NCBI GenBank assembly: GCA_028278335.1
Contig: JANQEN010000235.1
Coordinates: 26,032-90,031, forward strand
Direction of reading: 5' to 3'
Length of the DNA: 64,000 bases
Source: Chitinivibrionales bacterium
Lineage (GTDB): Bacteria; Fibrobacterota; Chitinivibrionia; Chitinivibrionales; JANQEN01
Part shown: positions 1 to 9,616 of the stretch, in pieces
Layout: every line of letters begins with the position of its first letter
How positions within the stretch are numbered: the first letter of the stretch is position 1
The notes under the pieces: generated by a model
Database searches by the model: none
Told to the model about the DNA's origin: nothing
What the model saw: the letters and a program-made list of their open reading frames with translations, nothing else
Translations under genes and position numbers: made by a program

Positions 1-153
1 GGGATAGGGACGGGTTAGTTTTCTGTTTCGTAAAGGCTCTGGCTCATAGTTGAGGATATAGAATTTTTTAATAGGGATATTACCGCATTGAAGGAGAAAC
101 AGCGGTAGAAGCAGCACCAGCAAAAGAATTGACGGTATGAACTGTTTTCTCAT
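1..153 (-). CDS. ABC transport auxiliary lipoprotein, N-terminal part (cut by window edge)
   Basis: The first 51 codons are visible and the gene continues past the left edge. It starts with a basic, strongly hydrophobic signal peptide rich in Leu, followed by LLQCGN. Cys at about residue 23 fits a lipoprotein signal, though the residue before it is Gln, which makes the lipobox imperfect. The next stretch, KKFYILNYEPEP, resembles the first strand of the PqiC/YmbA-type ABC auxiliary lipoproteins (PF03886). The ATG overlaps the mlaD stop codon in an ATGA arrangement, so it is the fourth gene of the mla-like operon. Its expected job is as the outer-membrane-side partner of the MCE protein. The assignment rests on a short N-terminus and on operon context. 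Confidence 0.6.
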   Translation of the reverse strand, partial: MRKQFIPSILLLVLLLPLFLLQCGNIPIKKFYILNYEPEPLRNRKLTRPYP

Positions 154-1073
154 TTAATTCTCCGCTCTTTTTGATTGTCGCCTTTAATAATAAGGGAGGG
201 ATTTTCCATAAGAATGCGTGAAAGCTCATTGACATTTTCCAGCGCTTCCCGCAGATTTTGCATAGAAACCGAAATGTCCTCTCTACTTTGAGCAACCGTA
301 AGGTCTAATGTTTCAGAGAGACTTTTCATAGAAATGGCAGTTGTATTTATTTGGGCAAGAATGTTTGAAACATGATCAAAGTTTATCTTGTCGTCGATGT
401 TTCCTGTTATGTTCTTAATGTCACCGGAAATTGCATCGACTTTTTTCATGGTACGGCTTGCCGAACTGGTTATGTCCTTAATATCAGGGCTGACGTCCTT
501 GACGAAGTGGTCAACTGATTGGGTAATGCCGGCGACATTGTCGACAATTTTTTTGATTGAGGCAAGGCTGTCTGGGTTAGTAAGCTCGTTGAGATGGTTG
601 AGTAAAATTTCTACCTTGGCAATAATAACTTCAGCTTTCCCGGTAATAGTATGCATTAGGGATGGCTTTGTTTCAATTTGCGATCCCTCGGTTAACTCTG
701 TTGAATCAGGATGCCCTCCGGTAAGCTCGACAAAGAGAAGACCGGTTATACCCATGAGCCCAGTTTGAGCTTGCATGCCGTTGGTGATTTTAATTTTATT
801 CTTGTCTATTCGATAGACTACCTTTACTGAAGTGAAGTTAATCGGGTCTAAAAGGATATGTTCGATGTTGCCTATTTTGACACCATTGTACCGCACTTCT
901 GCACCTTCGACAAGTCCTGATATAGATTCGCCTTTGTCAAAAAGAGAAAAGTAGAGCTCTGTTTTGTCGGCAAGTTTGAAACCCAGGGGGATGGCAAGAA
1001 AAAAGAGGAGCAATACAGCGCCTGCGGTCATAAAGATGCCAAGTCGTGCTCGTTGGGCGTGAGAGATACTCAT
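150..1073 (-). CDS. mlaD: MCE-family substrate-binding protein (MlaD-like)
   Basis: Periplasmic, membrane-anchored lipid-binding subunit of an MCE/Mla ABC transporter that moves phospholipids between the inner and outer membranes. A single N-terminal membrane helix lies at about residues 10-32. The MCE domain follows (about 38-115), with the characteristic GLVEGAEVRYNGVKIGNI region. The C-terminal half (about 140-300) is a helical, coiled-coil-like tail typical of longer MlaD homologues. The ATG overlaps the stop of the ATPase gene by 4 bp (ATGA), and its own stop overlaps the next lipoprotein start in the same way, indicating translational coupling. The transported lipid cannot be told from the sequence. 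Confidence 0.88.
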   Translation of the reverse strand: MSISHAQRARLGIFMTAGAVLLLFFLAIPLGFKLADKTELYFSLFDKGESISGLVEGAEVRYNGVKIGNIEHILLDPINFTSVKVVYRIDKNKIKITNGMQAQTGLMGITGLLFVELTGGHPDSTELTEGSQIETKPSLMHTITGKAEVIIAKVEILLNHLNELTNPDSLASIKKIVDNVAGITQSVDHFVKDVSPDIKDITSSASRTMKKVDAISGDIKNITGNIDDKINFDHVSNILAQINTTAISMKSLSETLDLTVAQSREDISVSMQNLREALENVNELSRILMENPSLIIKGDNQKERRIK

Positions 1074-1912
1074 GATGCATTCTCCACGTGAAATAATGGT
1101 TTGGCAGATTGGGATTGCTCTAGTTGGTCTTCCTCGGTTCGATTGAAAAAATCGTAAAGGGGCCCCTTTTCCACACGCAAGGCCTGATCTAGTGGACCGT
1201 CATAGAGCAATCTTCCTTTGTCAAGAAATATGATTTGGTCAGCAATTTTCTTAATAGAAAATAGTTCATGGGTGATAACTACTATGGTGATACCAAGGGT
1301 CTCCCGGATCTTCAAAAGGAGATCATCCAAGCCATTTGCCGTTACTGGGTCAAGGCCTGCTGAAGGCTCATCGCAAAAGAGTAAAGGTGGATCAAGAGCA
1401 AGAGCGCGTGCCATGGCAACACGCTTTCGCATGCCACCAGAGAGCTCTCCAGGGAAAAGGTTTACAGCATGGGGAAGATCTACCTGGGCAAGTTTTAAAT
1501 GAACTATCTCTTCAATAATATCATCAGAAAGAGTAGTGTGCATTTTTAAGGGAAGTGCAACATTTTGACCTGCCGTGATCGAACCTAAGAGTGCTCCGTT
1601 TTGAAAAAGAATGCCAATCCGTTTTAAGATGGCCATAGTGTTTGGCGTGTCAAGCTCGCCCATCTTTTGACCAAAGATGTGGACAGATCCGGAAAAAGGT
1701 TTTATCAGACCAATGGTGTTTTTTAACAGCGTTGTTTTCCCACACCCAGAGGTTCCCAAAACAACCCTAATTTCAGAAGGATAAACGGCCGTTGAAATCT
1801 TATGAAGTACGGTTCGCTCACCATACTTTGCAACGAGGTCTTTTATCTCTATGATAGGCTTCGGTCCCTTTGAGTTGGAGCCGTTTATATCTCTACCTGT
1901 CTGGGTGACCAC
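1070..1912 (-). CDS. mlaF: MlaF-like ABC transporter ATP-binding protein
   Basis: Cytoplasmic ATPase of the MCE lipid transporter. Walker A is GTSGCGKT (residues 53-60), the ABC signature LSGGMRKR starts at residue 157, and Walker B with catalytic Glu is LLFCDEP (177-183), followed by the H-loop ITHE. The annotated start is GTG; no strong Shine-Dalgarno lies in front of it, and the first 18 residues are not conserved-looking, so the true start may differ slightly. The gene lies 20 nt after mlaE and overlaps mlaD by 4 bp. The 280-residue length is normal for the family. Confidence 0.9.
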   Translation of the reverse strand: MVTQTGRDINGSNSKGPKPIIEIKDLVAKYGERTVLHKISTAVYPSEIRVVLGTSGCGKTTLLKNTIGLIKPFSGSVHIFGQKMGELDTPNTMAILKRIGILFQNGALLGSITAGQNVALPLKMHTTLSDDIIEEIVHLKLAQVDLPHAVNLFPGELSGGMRKRVAMARALALDPPLLFCDEPSAGLDPVTANGLDDLLLKIRETLGITIVVITHELFSIKKIADQIIFLDKGRLLYDGPLDQALRVEKGPLYDFFNRTEEDQLEQSQSAKPLFHVENAS

Positions 1913-1932
1913 TTTTGTGTTAACCTTCCAGC

Positions 1933-3012
1933 CTATAGTTTAATATCATAAATAAATGAGAATATTGCATCGGCAATAATTATAACAAAGAGCGCGGTGA
2001 CAACCGATGCTGTTGTTTCTTTCCCGACCTCTTCTGCACCACCTCGGACTTTAAAACCATAGTATGCACCTATCCAAATAATAAGCCAGGAAAAGACAAT
2101 TGATTTTATTACACTGATTATAAAGTCTTTGACAAAGATATTCTTGACCATCTCACTCCAAAAAAGGTCGGGAGAGAGGTTTACGTAAAAGGTGCTTACA
2201 ACAAATCCGCCAAAAATACCAAATCCCATTGAGAGTATGGCAAGTACGGGCATGGTAAGTGAAATAGCCCACAGCTTGGGCACCACAATGAATTGGATAT
2301 GGTTTAGCCCCATTGTTTTTAAAGCATCCACCTCTTCCTGCACACACATGGTTGCGATTTCAGCGGTTGTTGCGCTACCAGAGCGTGCAGCAAGAATTAT
2401 TGCTGTCATGAGCGGGCCCAACTCACGAACCATTCCCCAGGTAATCATGGCCACTAAAAAAACATCAGCGCCAAACTGCCTTAGCTGCAGTACCGATTGA
2501 ATTGACATGATAATACCGATGATAAAGGAGAGCAAGCCCACTATGGTGGTTGCGTTGTATCCCAGTTGATACATTTGCTCGCCCATAACGCCACGACGAT
2601 AATCTTGCCTTTTTAGTAATCCGAAAGTGCCCCAGTAAAGTGTTTCCACAAAGATAGATACAGCCTTTACAAGCTCTTGAGAGGCGTTGATAGCCTTGCT
2701 TCCTAAAGAGGCAAAAAAGCCGCTTTGTGAAGTTTCTGGCTCCTGAGGAGATTTTGTGGACCACTTTTCTAAATTCGATAGGATTTCATTGGAGATATTT
2801 GAAAGAACAAGTTTATATCCACTTTTTGTAAATTGACTATTTAGAAAATGAATGAGTGCTATGCCAGCCGAATCAATGGTGGTTGTCTTTGCAAAGTCAA
2901 GTTTTAGCTCGCCCGTTGGTTTCTGTGTGTGTAGTTGTTGTTTTTCAACCCATTCTCGATCAATTCGTTTGGGCAATGAGATTGAGTTGTTATGTATATT
3001 GGGTGTGTTCAT
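1933..3012 (-). CDS. mlaE: MlaE-like permease with N-terminal STAS domain
   Basis: Inner-membrane permease of the MCE lipid transport system. Residues about 25-95 form a STAS-like domain (LDFAKTTTIDSAGIALIHF). Residues about 130-359 are the MlaE permease core with several membrane helices and the conserved EIATMCVQEEVDALKTMG segment. In E. coli, the STAS partner MlaB is a separate protein; here it is fused, as in many other diderms. The gene opens the operon mlaE-mlaF-mlaD-lipoprotein. A possible promoter lies just upstream, and the terminator of the alpha-2-macroglobulin gene separates it from that gene. Confidence 0.9.
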   Translation of the reverse strand: MNTPNIHNNSISLPKRIDREWVEKQQLHTQKPTGELKLDFAKTTTIDSAGIALIHFLNSQFTKSGYKLVLSNISNEILSNLEKWSTKSPQEPETSQSGFFASLGSKAINASQELVKAVSIFVETLYWGTFGLLKRQDYRRGVMGEQMYQLGYNATTIVGLLSFIIGIIMSIQSVLQLRQFGADVFLVAMITWGMVRELGPLMTAIILAARSGSATTAEIATMCVQEEVDALKTMGLNHIQFIVVPKLWAISLTMPVLAILSMGFGIFGGFVVSTFYVNLSPDLFWSEMVKNIFVKDFIISVIKSIVFSWLIIWIGAYYGFKVRGGAEEVGKETTASVVTALFVIIIADAIFSFIYDIKL

Positions 3013-3065
3013 TAAGTTTTGTCAATGATGAATTAGCTAAAACAGTTCTGAATCTTTTCACAATA

Positions 3066-3094
3066 ATAATATATAAATAATACTATAAATACAA
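3066..3094 (-). promoter_or_regulatory. Possible promoter of the mla operon
   Basis: On the minus strand TTGTAT and TATTAT are separated by 17 bp, about 55 nt upstream of the mlaE start and downstream of the preceding terminator. The region is very AT-rich, so a chance match is quite possible; position relative to the terminator and start is the main support. Confidence 0.3.
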
Positions 3095-3106
3095 ATTTTT
3101 AGATGT

Positions 3107-3149
3107 AAAAAAAGATGGCACCTTTACCTATACGAAGGGTGCCATCTTT
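3107..3149 (-). terminator. Intrinsic terminator after the alpha-2-macroglobulin gene
   Basis: A 12-bp perfect stem (AAAGATGGCACC, positions 3111-3122, with its complement at 3138-3149) is followed on the minus strand by seven T residues (3107-3113). It lies 32 nt after the stop codon of the alpha-2-macroglobulin gene and before the mla operon. Confidence 0.85.
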
Positions 3150-3180
3150 GTAAGAGATATCAATCTGTTGAAAAGTAACA

Positions 3181-6100
3181 CTATTGTTTGCCCACCGTTA
3201 CGCGAACTCCCTCCGAGTGAGTTGTGAACTCAGGAGCATACATACACTGCATGGTGGTAATCCCGTTTGAAAAGTCACCGCTATGACTGACCCGTAAAGA
3301 ATACTCAAAGACATAGGTTCCCTTTGGCATAAAGCTGATAAAGAAGTTTGTTGAAGCATCTTTGGTACTTTCGTAATAGCCAAGACCGTCTTGGTATTTG
3401 TACTGTGAGATCACATTGATTGGCTCAAAACAGGCAGCTCGTTGGTCTTTGATGTGAACATATTCAAGGTCTCGATCAACACGCAGCTCCATTCTGACTG
3501 TGACGTTATCGCCAACAGAAAGTTGCTCTTCCTTGGAAAGTGGCTTGAGTACTGGGCCGGTTGCACTATTCTCTTTAATAAAAAGCTTCTTTTTTAAAGA
3601 GAGAGGGGTTTTATGTGGTGTTATTTTATCAAGTTGTTCAAAGTACTGCCAGTATAATGCTCCCCAGGACACACCCTGGCCACTTTTTTTAACAGTGACT
3701 TTTCCCAGCTTTGGATGTATGTTGTCTTTGGTCCAGGATGTTGTAAAATAACCGCTTCCTGCTTCAGCTTTCAAATGAGGTATTGATGATGGATCAATGG
3801 TGTTTTCTCCAACATCAATTGTTACATCAGGCTTTTGGGTTAACCACTCTGATCCACGTAATAGTAAAGCATAGCAGGCTTCAGAGGTTGCCTTTGTTGT
3901 TTTCCAGTCATTGGTTTGTTTATTTTTTAAGAGCCATACCTTAATTGCATCAACACTTTTTTGGTCAGAGGCAACCTCATCAAAGGCCTCTGCTAAGAGT
4001 GCCATTGTTTCGATCGGTGCTTGATACCAGTAATAACCAGAGGTGATATCATTCCAATACATGCCAAGCTCTTCAGAGAAGATTGCATTTTCTTTGAGTG
4101 ATTTCATTATCTGGTTTGCAGAGACATCTTCTTTTACACGATGTAGAGTGAGGGCCAGCATACCTTGAAGATAACGATTATTCTTTAGCCAGTATTTTTT
4201 TGATTGATCAACATAGTAATCAAATGCTTTTTTGTGCTTTTTAGATAGTTTAAAATGATCAAGGAAATAGCTGCGGGCATAGAGATACTGAATCTGCGTT
4301 CCGCCAAGATGGTTTTTATGGAGCTCCTTGGGAAAGTGTTTCAGAAGATAGGTATAATCTTCATACATTTTGTCATCCAGGTAGCCAAGTGCATTGGTCA
4401 CCATTCGCCAGTCATAGGTGTTCTTTTTAATTGCGGTAATGTCCAAGTTGAGCAAATGACCAATTCCGGTTACAATGTGTTGGGTGATATATCGACTCTC
4501 GGGCATTCCTGGAAACCAGGGCCATCCACCACTGGAGGTCTGCATTTTTTGTAAAGCATTTTTTGATCGGCGAAGCTCGTCTGCCATATGGTTGAGGTCA
4601 AAGAGTAGGCCGATGTTTTTCTTTCGTTGTGACTCGTCCTGTCCATTCAAGACCCAAGGAGTCTCTTGGAGTAGAAGATTTTTAAGCTCCTGGTTTTTCT
4701 CCAAGTTCGAGAGAAGCGCTTTGGGAGAAGTTTTTTTCCAGGTCTCAAAAACCTCTTTTATGCGCGGATTGGAGGTGGCAATGTGTGAAGCAATACTATT
4801 TGCATAGAACCTACTAAATATCTGTTCAGAGCAGTCATAGGGATATTCCATTAAGTAGGGCAAAGCCTGAATAGCATACCAGGCAGGGTTAGTTGTGTAT
4901 TCTAAGGTTAATTTGTGATGGGTGAGGGTTTTTGAGGATCCTGAATTGACAAGCTTTTCATGGAGATATTCCTTTTTCTGCTTTCCTCTGATTGGTAAGG
5001 GGAGTGCTTCAGTGACAAGAATCCTATTTGTTAAAACGGGGAGCACCATCTCTTCTCCATCGGAAAAACTGCCAGATTTTACAACGATTCTATACTTAAC
5101 TGCTTGTAACCCTTTGGGAATTTGGAGGTCCCATGAAACAACAGTGCTTTGTCCTTTTTTTGTGGTAAATGGTTTAGTTGTGCTGTTGTTTTTAAGTTTG
5201 GTATCAATAGGCTTGTTAGTAAAGGCATCAAAGAGCGAGAGTTGTGCTTTGCCAGAGAGATCTTTTTTTGCCAAGTTTGAGATTTTTGCTTGAAGGGTAA
5301 TGTTGTCCATTTCCCGAAGAAACCGGGGAACATTGGGTATGACCATCAACTCTTTTTGAGTCACAATTTCTTTTTCGATCATACCGAACTTAAGGTCCTT
5401 TGTGTGAGCAAATCCCAAAAATTTCCATCGTGTTAAAGCCTCTGGTATAGTAAAGGATATCTCTACTTGGCCTTCAGCATTGGTTTTAAGCTGTGGAAAA
5501 AAGAAGGCGGTTTCATTGAAATTTTTACGAGTCTGTACTTTATTGAGTTCATTCATTTGGCTCTTACTTTTCAGATCTTTTTTATTTGTTGCCAAGTCTG
5601 TTGAAGATTTTTTAAGCAAGGGTGCAGATGGAGATGATTTAAATTTTGCAGCACCCCTAGCCTTTAGTACTATGTCAGAAGGTGCTGGAGCACCATCCAT
5701 TTCAGAAGGGGCGTAACCTATCCCTTTAGCCTCATGAAAATAACCACCACCTCCAGCATAACTGTCATAGATGTATTGTCCTAAATCATAGCCAAAGGTT
5801 TTTAACCGATCATATTGACGTCGAGGTTTAGCTACGTAGGTGTTCCACGAATCAGCGTATTGAATTGAATTCATAATAGAAAAGGAATTTCTTGAACTCC
5901 AAGAGAGCTGGGAGTAATATTTTTTGTAGAGATCAAGCATCCATCCATGGGATACAAAGGCATCTAAAGAGGCGTCATACATACCTGCTAAAAGCTCGGC
6001 TACCACCTTTTCACCCTGGGCGCCATTAACTTTCATGGACCAAGTCTCTTTTTGTCCAGGGCTAAGCTTGTCCCGGAATGTGGAGAACTCTATGTCTAGT

Positions 6101-9100
6101 TTTTTGTTGGTATAGGGAACGGTGATGACTATATCATGTTGATAATTTCTATTCTCTTTGACGAAAGTACAATGTGCTGTAAAATTTCCTCGGTAGGTCT
6201 CCTTGACAGGAATAGAAATTGCTTTTTGCTCGTTGTTTATTGTTAACCACTCTTTGTGTACCAAGGCTCCTTTGTGTTCGACCTCATAAAGCATATGAAC
6301 ACCCTCCACCGCAGAACCAACAAGCGCGGTTATTGTATCCCCTGGCTCTGCCTCTTTTTTTGTCGTAGTGACCCAGGCAAAATTATTGGTCGGCACTTGG
6401 TTAGATTGCTTTGCATAGAGGGTAAAGTATTGGATTGCTTTAACATCCTTTCCATGCGAATCTTTGGTATGAGCTTCAAGCACATACTGGCCAGGCTCCC
6501 AGCGATGTAGTCGTTTAAGAGAAAGTAAAGAGTCCTTCTTTGTATTGAATTCTGTGTTTAATACTTGTTTGCCCTTCTCTCTATTTTGAAGATTGTCTTC
6601 GTCGGCATAGAGATCATGAGGGAAAAATTTATAATACTCTTCTTTACTTAGAAGATGTTTGTCAGGTTGTTGCCACAAACGCTTACGGAAGATCCTTTTG
6701 CGTTCTTTAAGTTTGTTGATGATAATTGATCCTTGAGAATGCTGGAACTGGCCATCAAGATTGGTCGTTTGAATAGCAAACTTCTCCTTAGAATCACGGT
6801 CCAGCTCTTTTGGTATTTTAATCTCCATGTTAAGGGCTGTGTAGCCAATGGTGACACTTTTTTGTGTTGAACGGGTTTCTCCATTGATATCGGTTACATC
6901 GATAGAAGCAATGTAGGAAAATCGAGGATCAAAATCCTTTTTAATGCTGTGGTCAGGTATTGCCTTAAAGCGAAAAGAAAAGGTTCCCTTTTCATCGGTT
7001 TTACCGCTACCTTGGGCGATTTCCATGTCCGTCAAAGATGGATAGTACCAACGCCACCAATAGCACCAGAAGGGAAAGCTTGTTGAACGAACCACACGAT
7101 AGGTGAAGGTTGCATTATCTATATTCGATCCTGCGTAGGCCTTTGCAACGCCCCCTAACACAACAGAGTCATTAATCTGGAAATCTCCTTTTACCGGATT
7201 AAGTGTCACTTCGAACTTAGGTCTTTTGTACTCCTCCACACGAATACTATGGGAGCCATGCTTACTGGTGATGCGCATTCTACCATTAAGAAGACCCACC
7301 GGTGCAGTAAAGACACCATGAAAGGTTCCATATTCATTGGTCATGACTGTTTTTTCATCGACTTTTTGCTGGTTAGCATCATAAAAGGTAACGGTTGTTT
7401 TATATTTTGGTTTGATTGTGGTTTTATCATTCTCAGACTCCAAAATTAATCCTTTAAAGTAAACGCTTTGCCCAGGCCGATAAATTGCACGGTCTGTAAA
7501 GAAAACTGTTTTAACGACTTTCTTTACTGGTGCTTTGTAAGGCACTGGAAGGTATGCGTTGTCTGAGTGAAGGTAATCCTCTCCTTTAGCAAATTTTATA
7601 AAGTATCGTAATGATTTGTTTTTTCCTTTGATGAGGAAATGTCCCGTCTTATCGGTTTTGTAAAGAGGCCCCTTTTTGTATTTATATTCTCGCTTATTGT
7701 AATCATATTCCTGAAGAAGGAGTTGGGCTGATACAGCAGGCATTGGTTTTCCTGTGGTCCGATTAAGCACATAATATTCAATACCCATTTTCTTTTTATC
7801 TCGTCGAATATAGCTCAGGTTAGAAACCCACATGCTGGTCCAATTGACTGCATTGTTTGAGCGAGAAAATGTCTTGTCACTGCCAACGACCAGGATATAA
7901 AAACCATGGTTCAGTCCAGGTACCCTGAACTCTGTAGCATGTTCTTGAAAATCTCCATCGTCAACTAAGGATATTTTCCACTCCTTTTCCATGGGTTGTG
8001 AGAGGATGGTTTTTGCAAGCTCTGCGCCATGATACTTTTGTGAAACCTTATTAAACCACAAGGGGTCGGATCTCAACAGGCGAACATACACCGTTGAGAG
8101 GTTTCTATAGGTGAGAAAAGCTCGAAAATCTTTTTGTGGTACGCTTGCTTTTTCTACGGTAAATCGAAGCTGTTTTTCTTGAATTTGTTGAACAAGATGT
8201 TTACAGCAGCCAACACCGAAGGTCTCTTTTTTACTTTTAGTAATGAGACCTTGGCAGAGCTCATGGGCTGTTTTTAGCCCCCACTTATTGGTGTCAGACA
8301 CTAAGGGCCTGTAACGCATACCCTGTTGGAAATGAACAAGGGCCTCTTCATACACGATCTCGCCATAGGCATCATGTTTGGCAAATTTCTTTTTTAACGT
8401 TTTTAATGAGCTCAGATAGAGATCGTCCTTGTTGTCAAAGATGGCATGGGCTCGAACAAATTTCAGTCGTTTTAGCTCTGCATCAATAAGAGCAGCTGGA
8501 TCTTTGTCGGATCTATGAAATTTGAGTAGGTCTTGTAAAATTTCTAAGGCATGATATTTTGTTGAAAGAGGATCCTTATTCGAAAGAGTAAGTTTAGTAA
8601 ATTTCATATAGGGAGAAAGATAGTTCTTATTGTCAAGCTCAAAGGTATAGGCTGGTTTGATAACATCATGTTCCTCATTGATATAAAAATCCACAGCCCG
8701 GTGGGCAAGGAAGTCATAGAGAGTAGGACGAAACCGTCGTGTTGTGGAGTCTTGAACATGGATTATTTCATCATAAATATTAAGGGCAGTTTTCTTTAGT
8801 AATGCAGTCTCTTTTAAGGAAAGCGTGTAGTGCTTTATCGTTGCCTCAACAAGGCTTTTAATGTCCCACGTACTAATATCCTCTTTTTGAAAGCTTACGG
8901 TTGCAGTGCGATCACTAAAGCGCCAACGATTGTTTTGATAATATCGCCAATATAGGGAGGCTAACAATGAGTGCATAATTGGCTTTATAGGATAGTGAGC
9001 TGTTTTAACCTCCTCCGAAAGCTTATAGATAGATTTTACAAAGGATTCATCTTCTATGTATGATTCAAATTTTAACTTTTGAATAACCGCTTTTACAAAT

Positions 9101-9342
9101 TGGGGGGCATTTTCCTCTTGCTTTGCTTTCTCATATATCTTTTCAACAACTCTAAGTGCTGATCGACTTAGTCCCAATTTGGCTAGAGAATCAACACTTT
9201 TCCAATCTTCCCTATAGCTTTCATGTGAGTAGGACTTAGGAGCTGGGTTACTACGTTCTAAAACCTTTTCCGAACAGATAATTGCAGTGGCAGAAGCGAC
9301 AATTATTGCAAAGATAATTGGGAGAAGCATAGACTTTTTCAT
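3181..9342 (-). CDS. Bacterial alpha-2-macroglobulin with thioester motif
   Basis: A 2053-residue secreted protein of the alpha-2-macroglobulin family, which traps proteases in the periplasm or at the surface. It has an N-terminal signal sequence (about residues 1-22) but no canonical lipobox: AIICSE has Ile just before Cys. The MG-domain signature YRPGQSVYFKG starts near residue 620. A low-complexity Lys/Ser/Asn-rich stretch near residues 1200-1260, followed by FFFPQLKTNAEGQ and IPEALTRWKF, looks like the bait region and the start of the A2M domain. The thioester motif is CSEQ, with Cys1504 and Gln1507, so it is the thioester-forming type. The E. coli lipoprotein homologue YfhM is encoded next to pbpC; here the neighbour is a divergent vWA gene. 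A strong terminator follows. Confidence 0.9.
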   Translation of the reverse strand: MKKSMLLPIIFAIIVASATAIICSEKVLERSNPAPKSYSHESYREDWKSVDSLAKLGLSRSALRVVEKIYEKAKQEENAPQFVKAVIQKLKFESYIEDESFVKSIYKLSEEVKTAHYPIKPIMHSLLASLYWRYYQNNRWRFSDRTATVSFQKEDISTWDIKSLVEATIKHYTLSLKETALLKKTALNIYDEIIHVQDSTTRRFRPTLYDFLAHRAVDFYINEEHDVIKPAYTFELDNKNYLSPYMKFTKLTLSNKDPLSTKYHALEILQDLLKFHRSDKDPAALIDAELKRLKFVRAHAIFDNKDDLYLSSLKTLKKKFAKHDAYGEIVYEEALVHFQQGMRYRPLVSDTNKWGLKTAHELCQGLITKSKKETFGVGCCKHLVQQIQEKQLRFTVEKASVPQKDFRAFLTYRNLSTVYVRLLRSDPLWFNKVSQKYHGAELAKTILSQPMEKEWKISLVDDGDFQEHATEFRVPGLNHGFYILVVGSDKTFSRSNNAVNWTSMWVSNLSYIRRDKKKMGIEYYVLNRTTGKPMPAVSAQLLLQEYDYNKREYKYKKGPLYKTDKTGHFLIKGKNKSLRYFIKFAKGEDYLHSDNAYLPVPYKAPVKKVVKTVFFTDRAIYRPGQSVYFKGLILESENDKTTIKPKYKTTVTFYDANQQKVDEKTVMTNEYGTFHGVFTAPVGLLNGRMRITSKHGSHSIRVEEYKRPKFEVTLNPVKGDFQINDSVVLGGVAKAYAGSNIDNATFTYRVVRSTSFPFWCYWWRWYYPSLTDMEIAQGSGKTDEKGTFSFRFKAIPDHSIKKDFDPRFSYIASIDVTDINGETRSTQKSVTIGYTALNMEIKIPKELDRDSKEKFAIQTTNLDGQFQHSQGSIIINKLKERKRIFRKRLWQQPDKHLLSKEEYYKFFPHDLYADEDNLQNREKGKQVLNTEFNTKKDSLLSLKRLHRWEPGQYVLEAHTKDSHGKDVKAIQYFTLYAKQSNQVPTNNFAWVTTTKKEAEPGDTITALVGSAVEGVHMLYEVEHKGALVHKEWLTINNEQKAISIPVKETYRGNFTAHCTFVKENRNYQHDIVITVPYTNKKLDIEFSTFRDKLSPGQKETWSMKVNGAQGEKVVAELLAGMYDASLDAFVSHGWMLDLYKKYYSQLSWSSRNSFSIMNSIQYADSWNTYVAKPRRQYDRLKTFGYDLGQYIYDSYAGGGGYFHEAKGIGYAPSEMDGAPAPSDIVLKARGAAKFKSSPSAPLLKKSSTDLATNKKDLKSKSQMNELNKVQTRKNFNETAFFFPQLKTNAEGQVEISFTIPEALTRWKFLGFAHTKDLKFGMIEKEIVTQKELMVIPNVPRFLREMDNITLQAKISNLAKKDLSGKAQLSLFDAFTNKPIDTKLKNNSTTKPFTTKKGQSTVVSWDLQIPKGLQAVKYRIVVKSGSFSDGEEMVLPVLTNRILVTEALPLPIRGKQKKEYLHEKLVNSGSSKTLTHHKLTLEYTTNPAWYAIQALPYLMEYPYDCSEQIFSRFYANSIASHIATSNPRIKEVFETWKKTSPKALLSNLEKNQELKNLLLQETPWVLNGQDESQRKKNIGLLFDLNHMADELRRSKNALQKMQTSSGGWPWFPGMPESRYITQHIVTGIGHLLNLDITAIKKNTYDWRMVTNALGYLDDKMYEDYTYLLKHFPKELHKNHLGGTQIQYLYARSYFLDHFKLSKKHKKAFDYYVDQSKKYWLKNNRYLQGMLALTLHRVKEDVSANQIMKSLKENAIFSEELGMYWNDITSGYYWYQAPIETMALLAEAFDEVASDQKSVDAIKVWLLKNKQTNDWKTTKATSEACYALLLRGSEWLTQKPDVTIDVGENTIDPSSIPHLKAEAGSGYFTTSWTKDNIHPKLGKVTVKKSGQGVSWGALYWQYFEQLDKITPHKTPLSLKKKLFIKENSATGPVLKPLSKEEQLSVGDNVTVRMELRVDRDLEYVHIKDQRAACFEPINVISQYKYQDGLGYYESTKDASTNFFISFMPKGTYVFEYSLRVSHSGDFSNGITTMQCMYAPEFTTHSEGVRVTVGKQ

Positions 9343-9366
9343 AGGGTTTCCCTTTGACTAATAGTG

Positions 9367-9394
9367 TATATAGTTAATCAAATGATTTTTTCAA
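9367..9394 (-). promoter_or_regulatory. Possible promoter of the alpha-2-macroglobulin gene
   Basis: Minus-strand TTGAAA and TATATA are separated by 16 bp, ending about 24 nt upstream of the ATG, which is preceded by the weak ribosome site AAAGGGA. The region is AT-rich, so this is a plausible but unproven call. Confidence 0.4.
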
Positions 9395-9473
9395 TTTATG
9401 TATATTAGACCAGTGTTACAGTAAAAAGTTCCATAAGAATTAATTTTTACAATAGTGTTGTAATTACTGCAAG

Positions 9474-9526
9474 CAATTTATCACCTAAAGTAAAATAATC
9501 AATTTATCACTCGATAAAAGAGTGAT
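9474..9526. promoter_or_regulatory. Direct repeat plus inverted repeat in the divergent vWA/A2M intergenic region
   Basis: The 11-mer CAATTTATCAC occurs twice, at 9474-9484 and 9500-9510 (26-bp period). The second copy overlaps a perfect 7-bp inverted repeat, ATCACTC with 7-nt loop then GAGTGAT (9506-9526). The block sits between two divergent genes and just upstream of the candidate vWA promoter, so it could be an operator. No regulator can be named. Confidence 0.35.
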
Positions 9527-9541
9527 TTCCTGTATAGCACT

Positions 9542-9569
9542 TTGCATTGCTTAATAAAGCTAGTATATT
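9542..9569 (+). promoter_or_regulatory. Possible promoter of the vWA gene
   Basis: TTGCAT (9542-9547) and TATATT (9564-9569) are separated by 16 bp, about 48 nt before the chosen ATG at 9617. This supports transcription starting downstream of 9542, which rules out the longer reading frame that would begin inside the promoter. Confidence 0.5.
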
Positions 9570-9616
9570 ATCTATCTAAATCTGATTTATATAGAATATC
9601 GAATCCAGGAGTAAAT

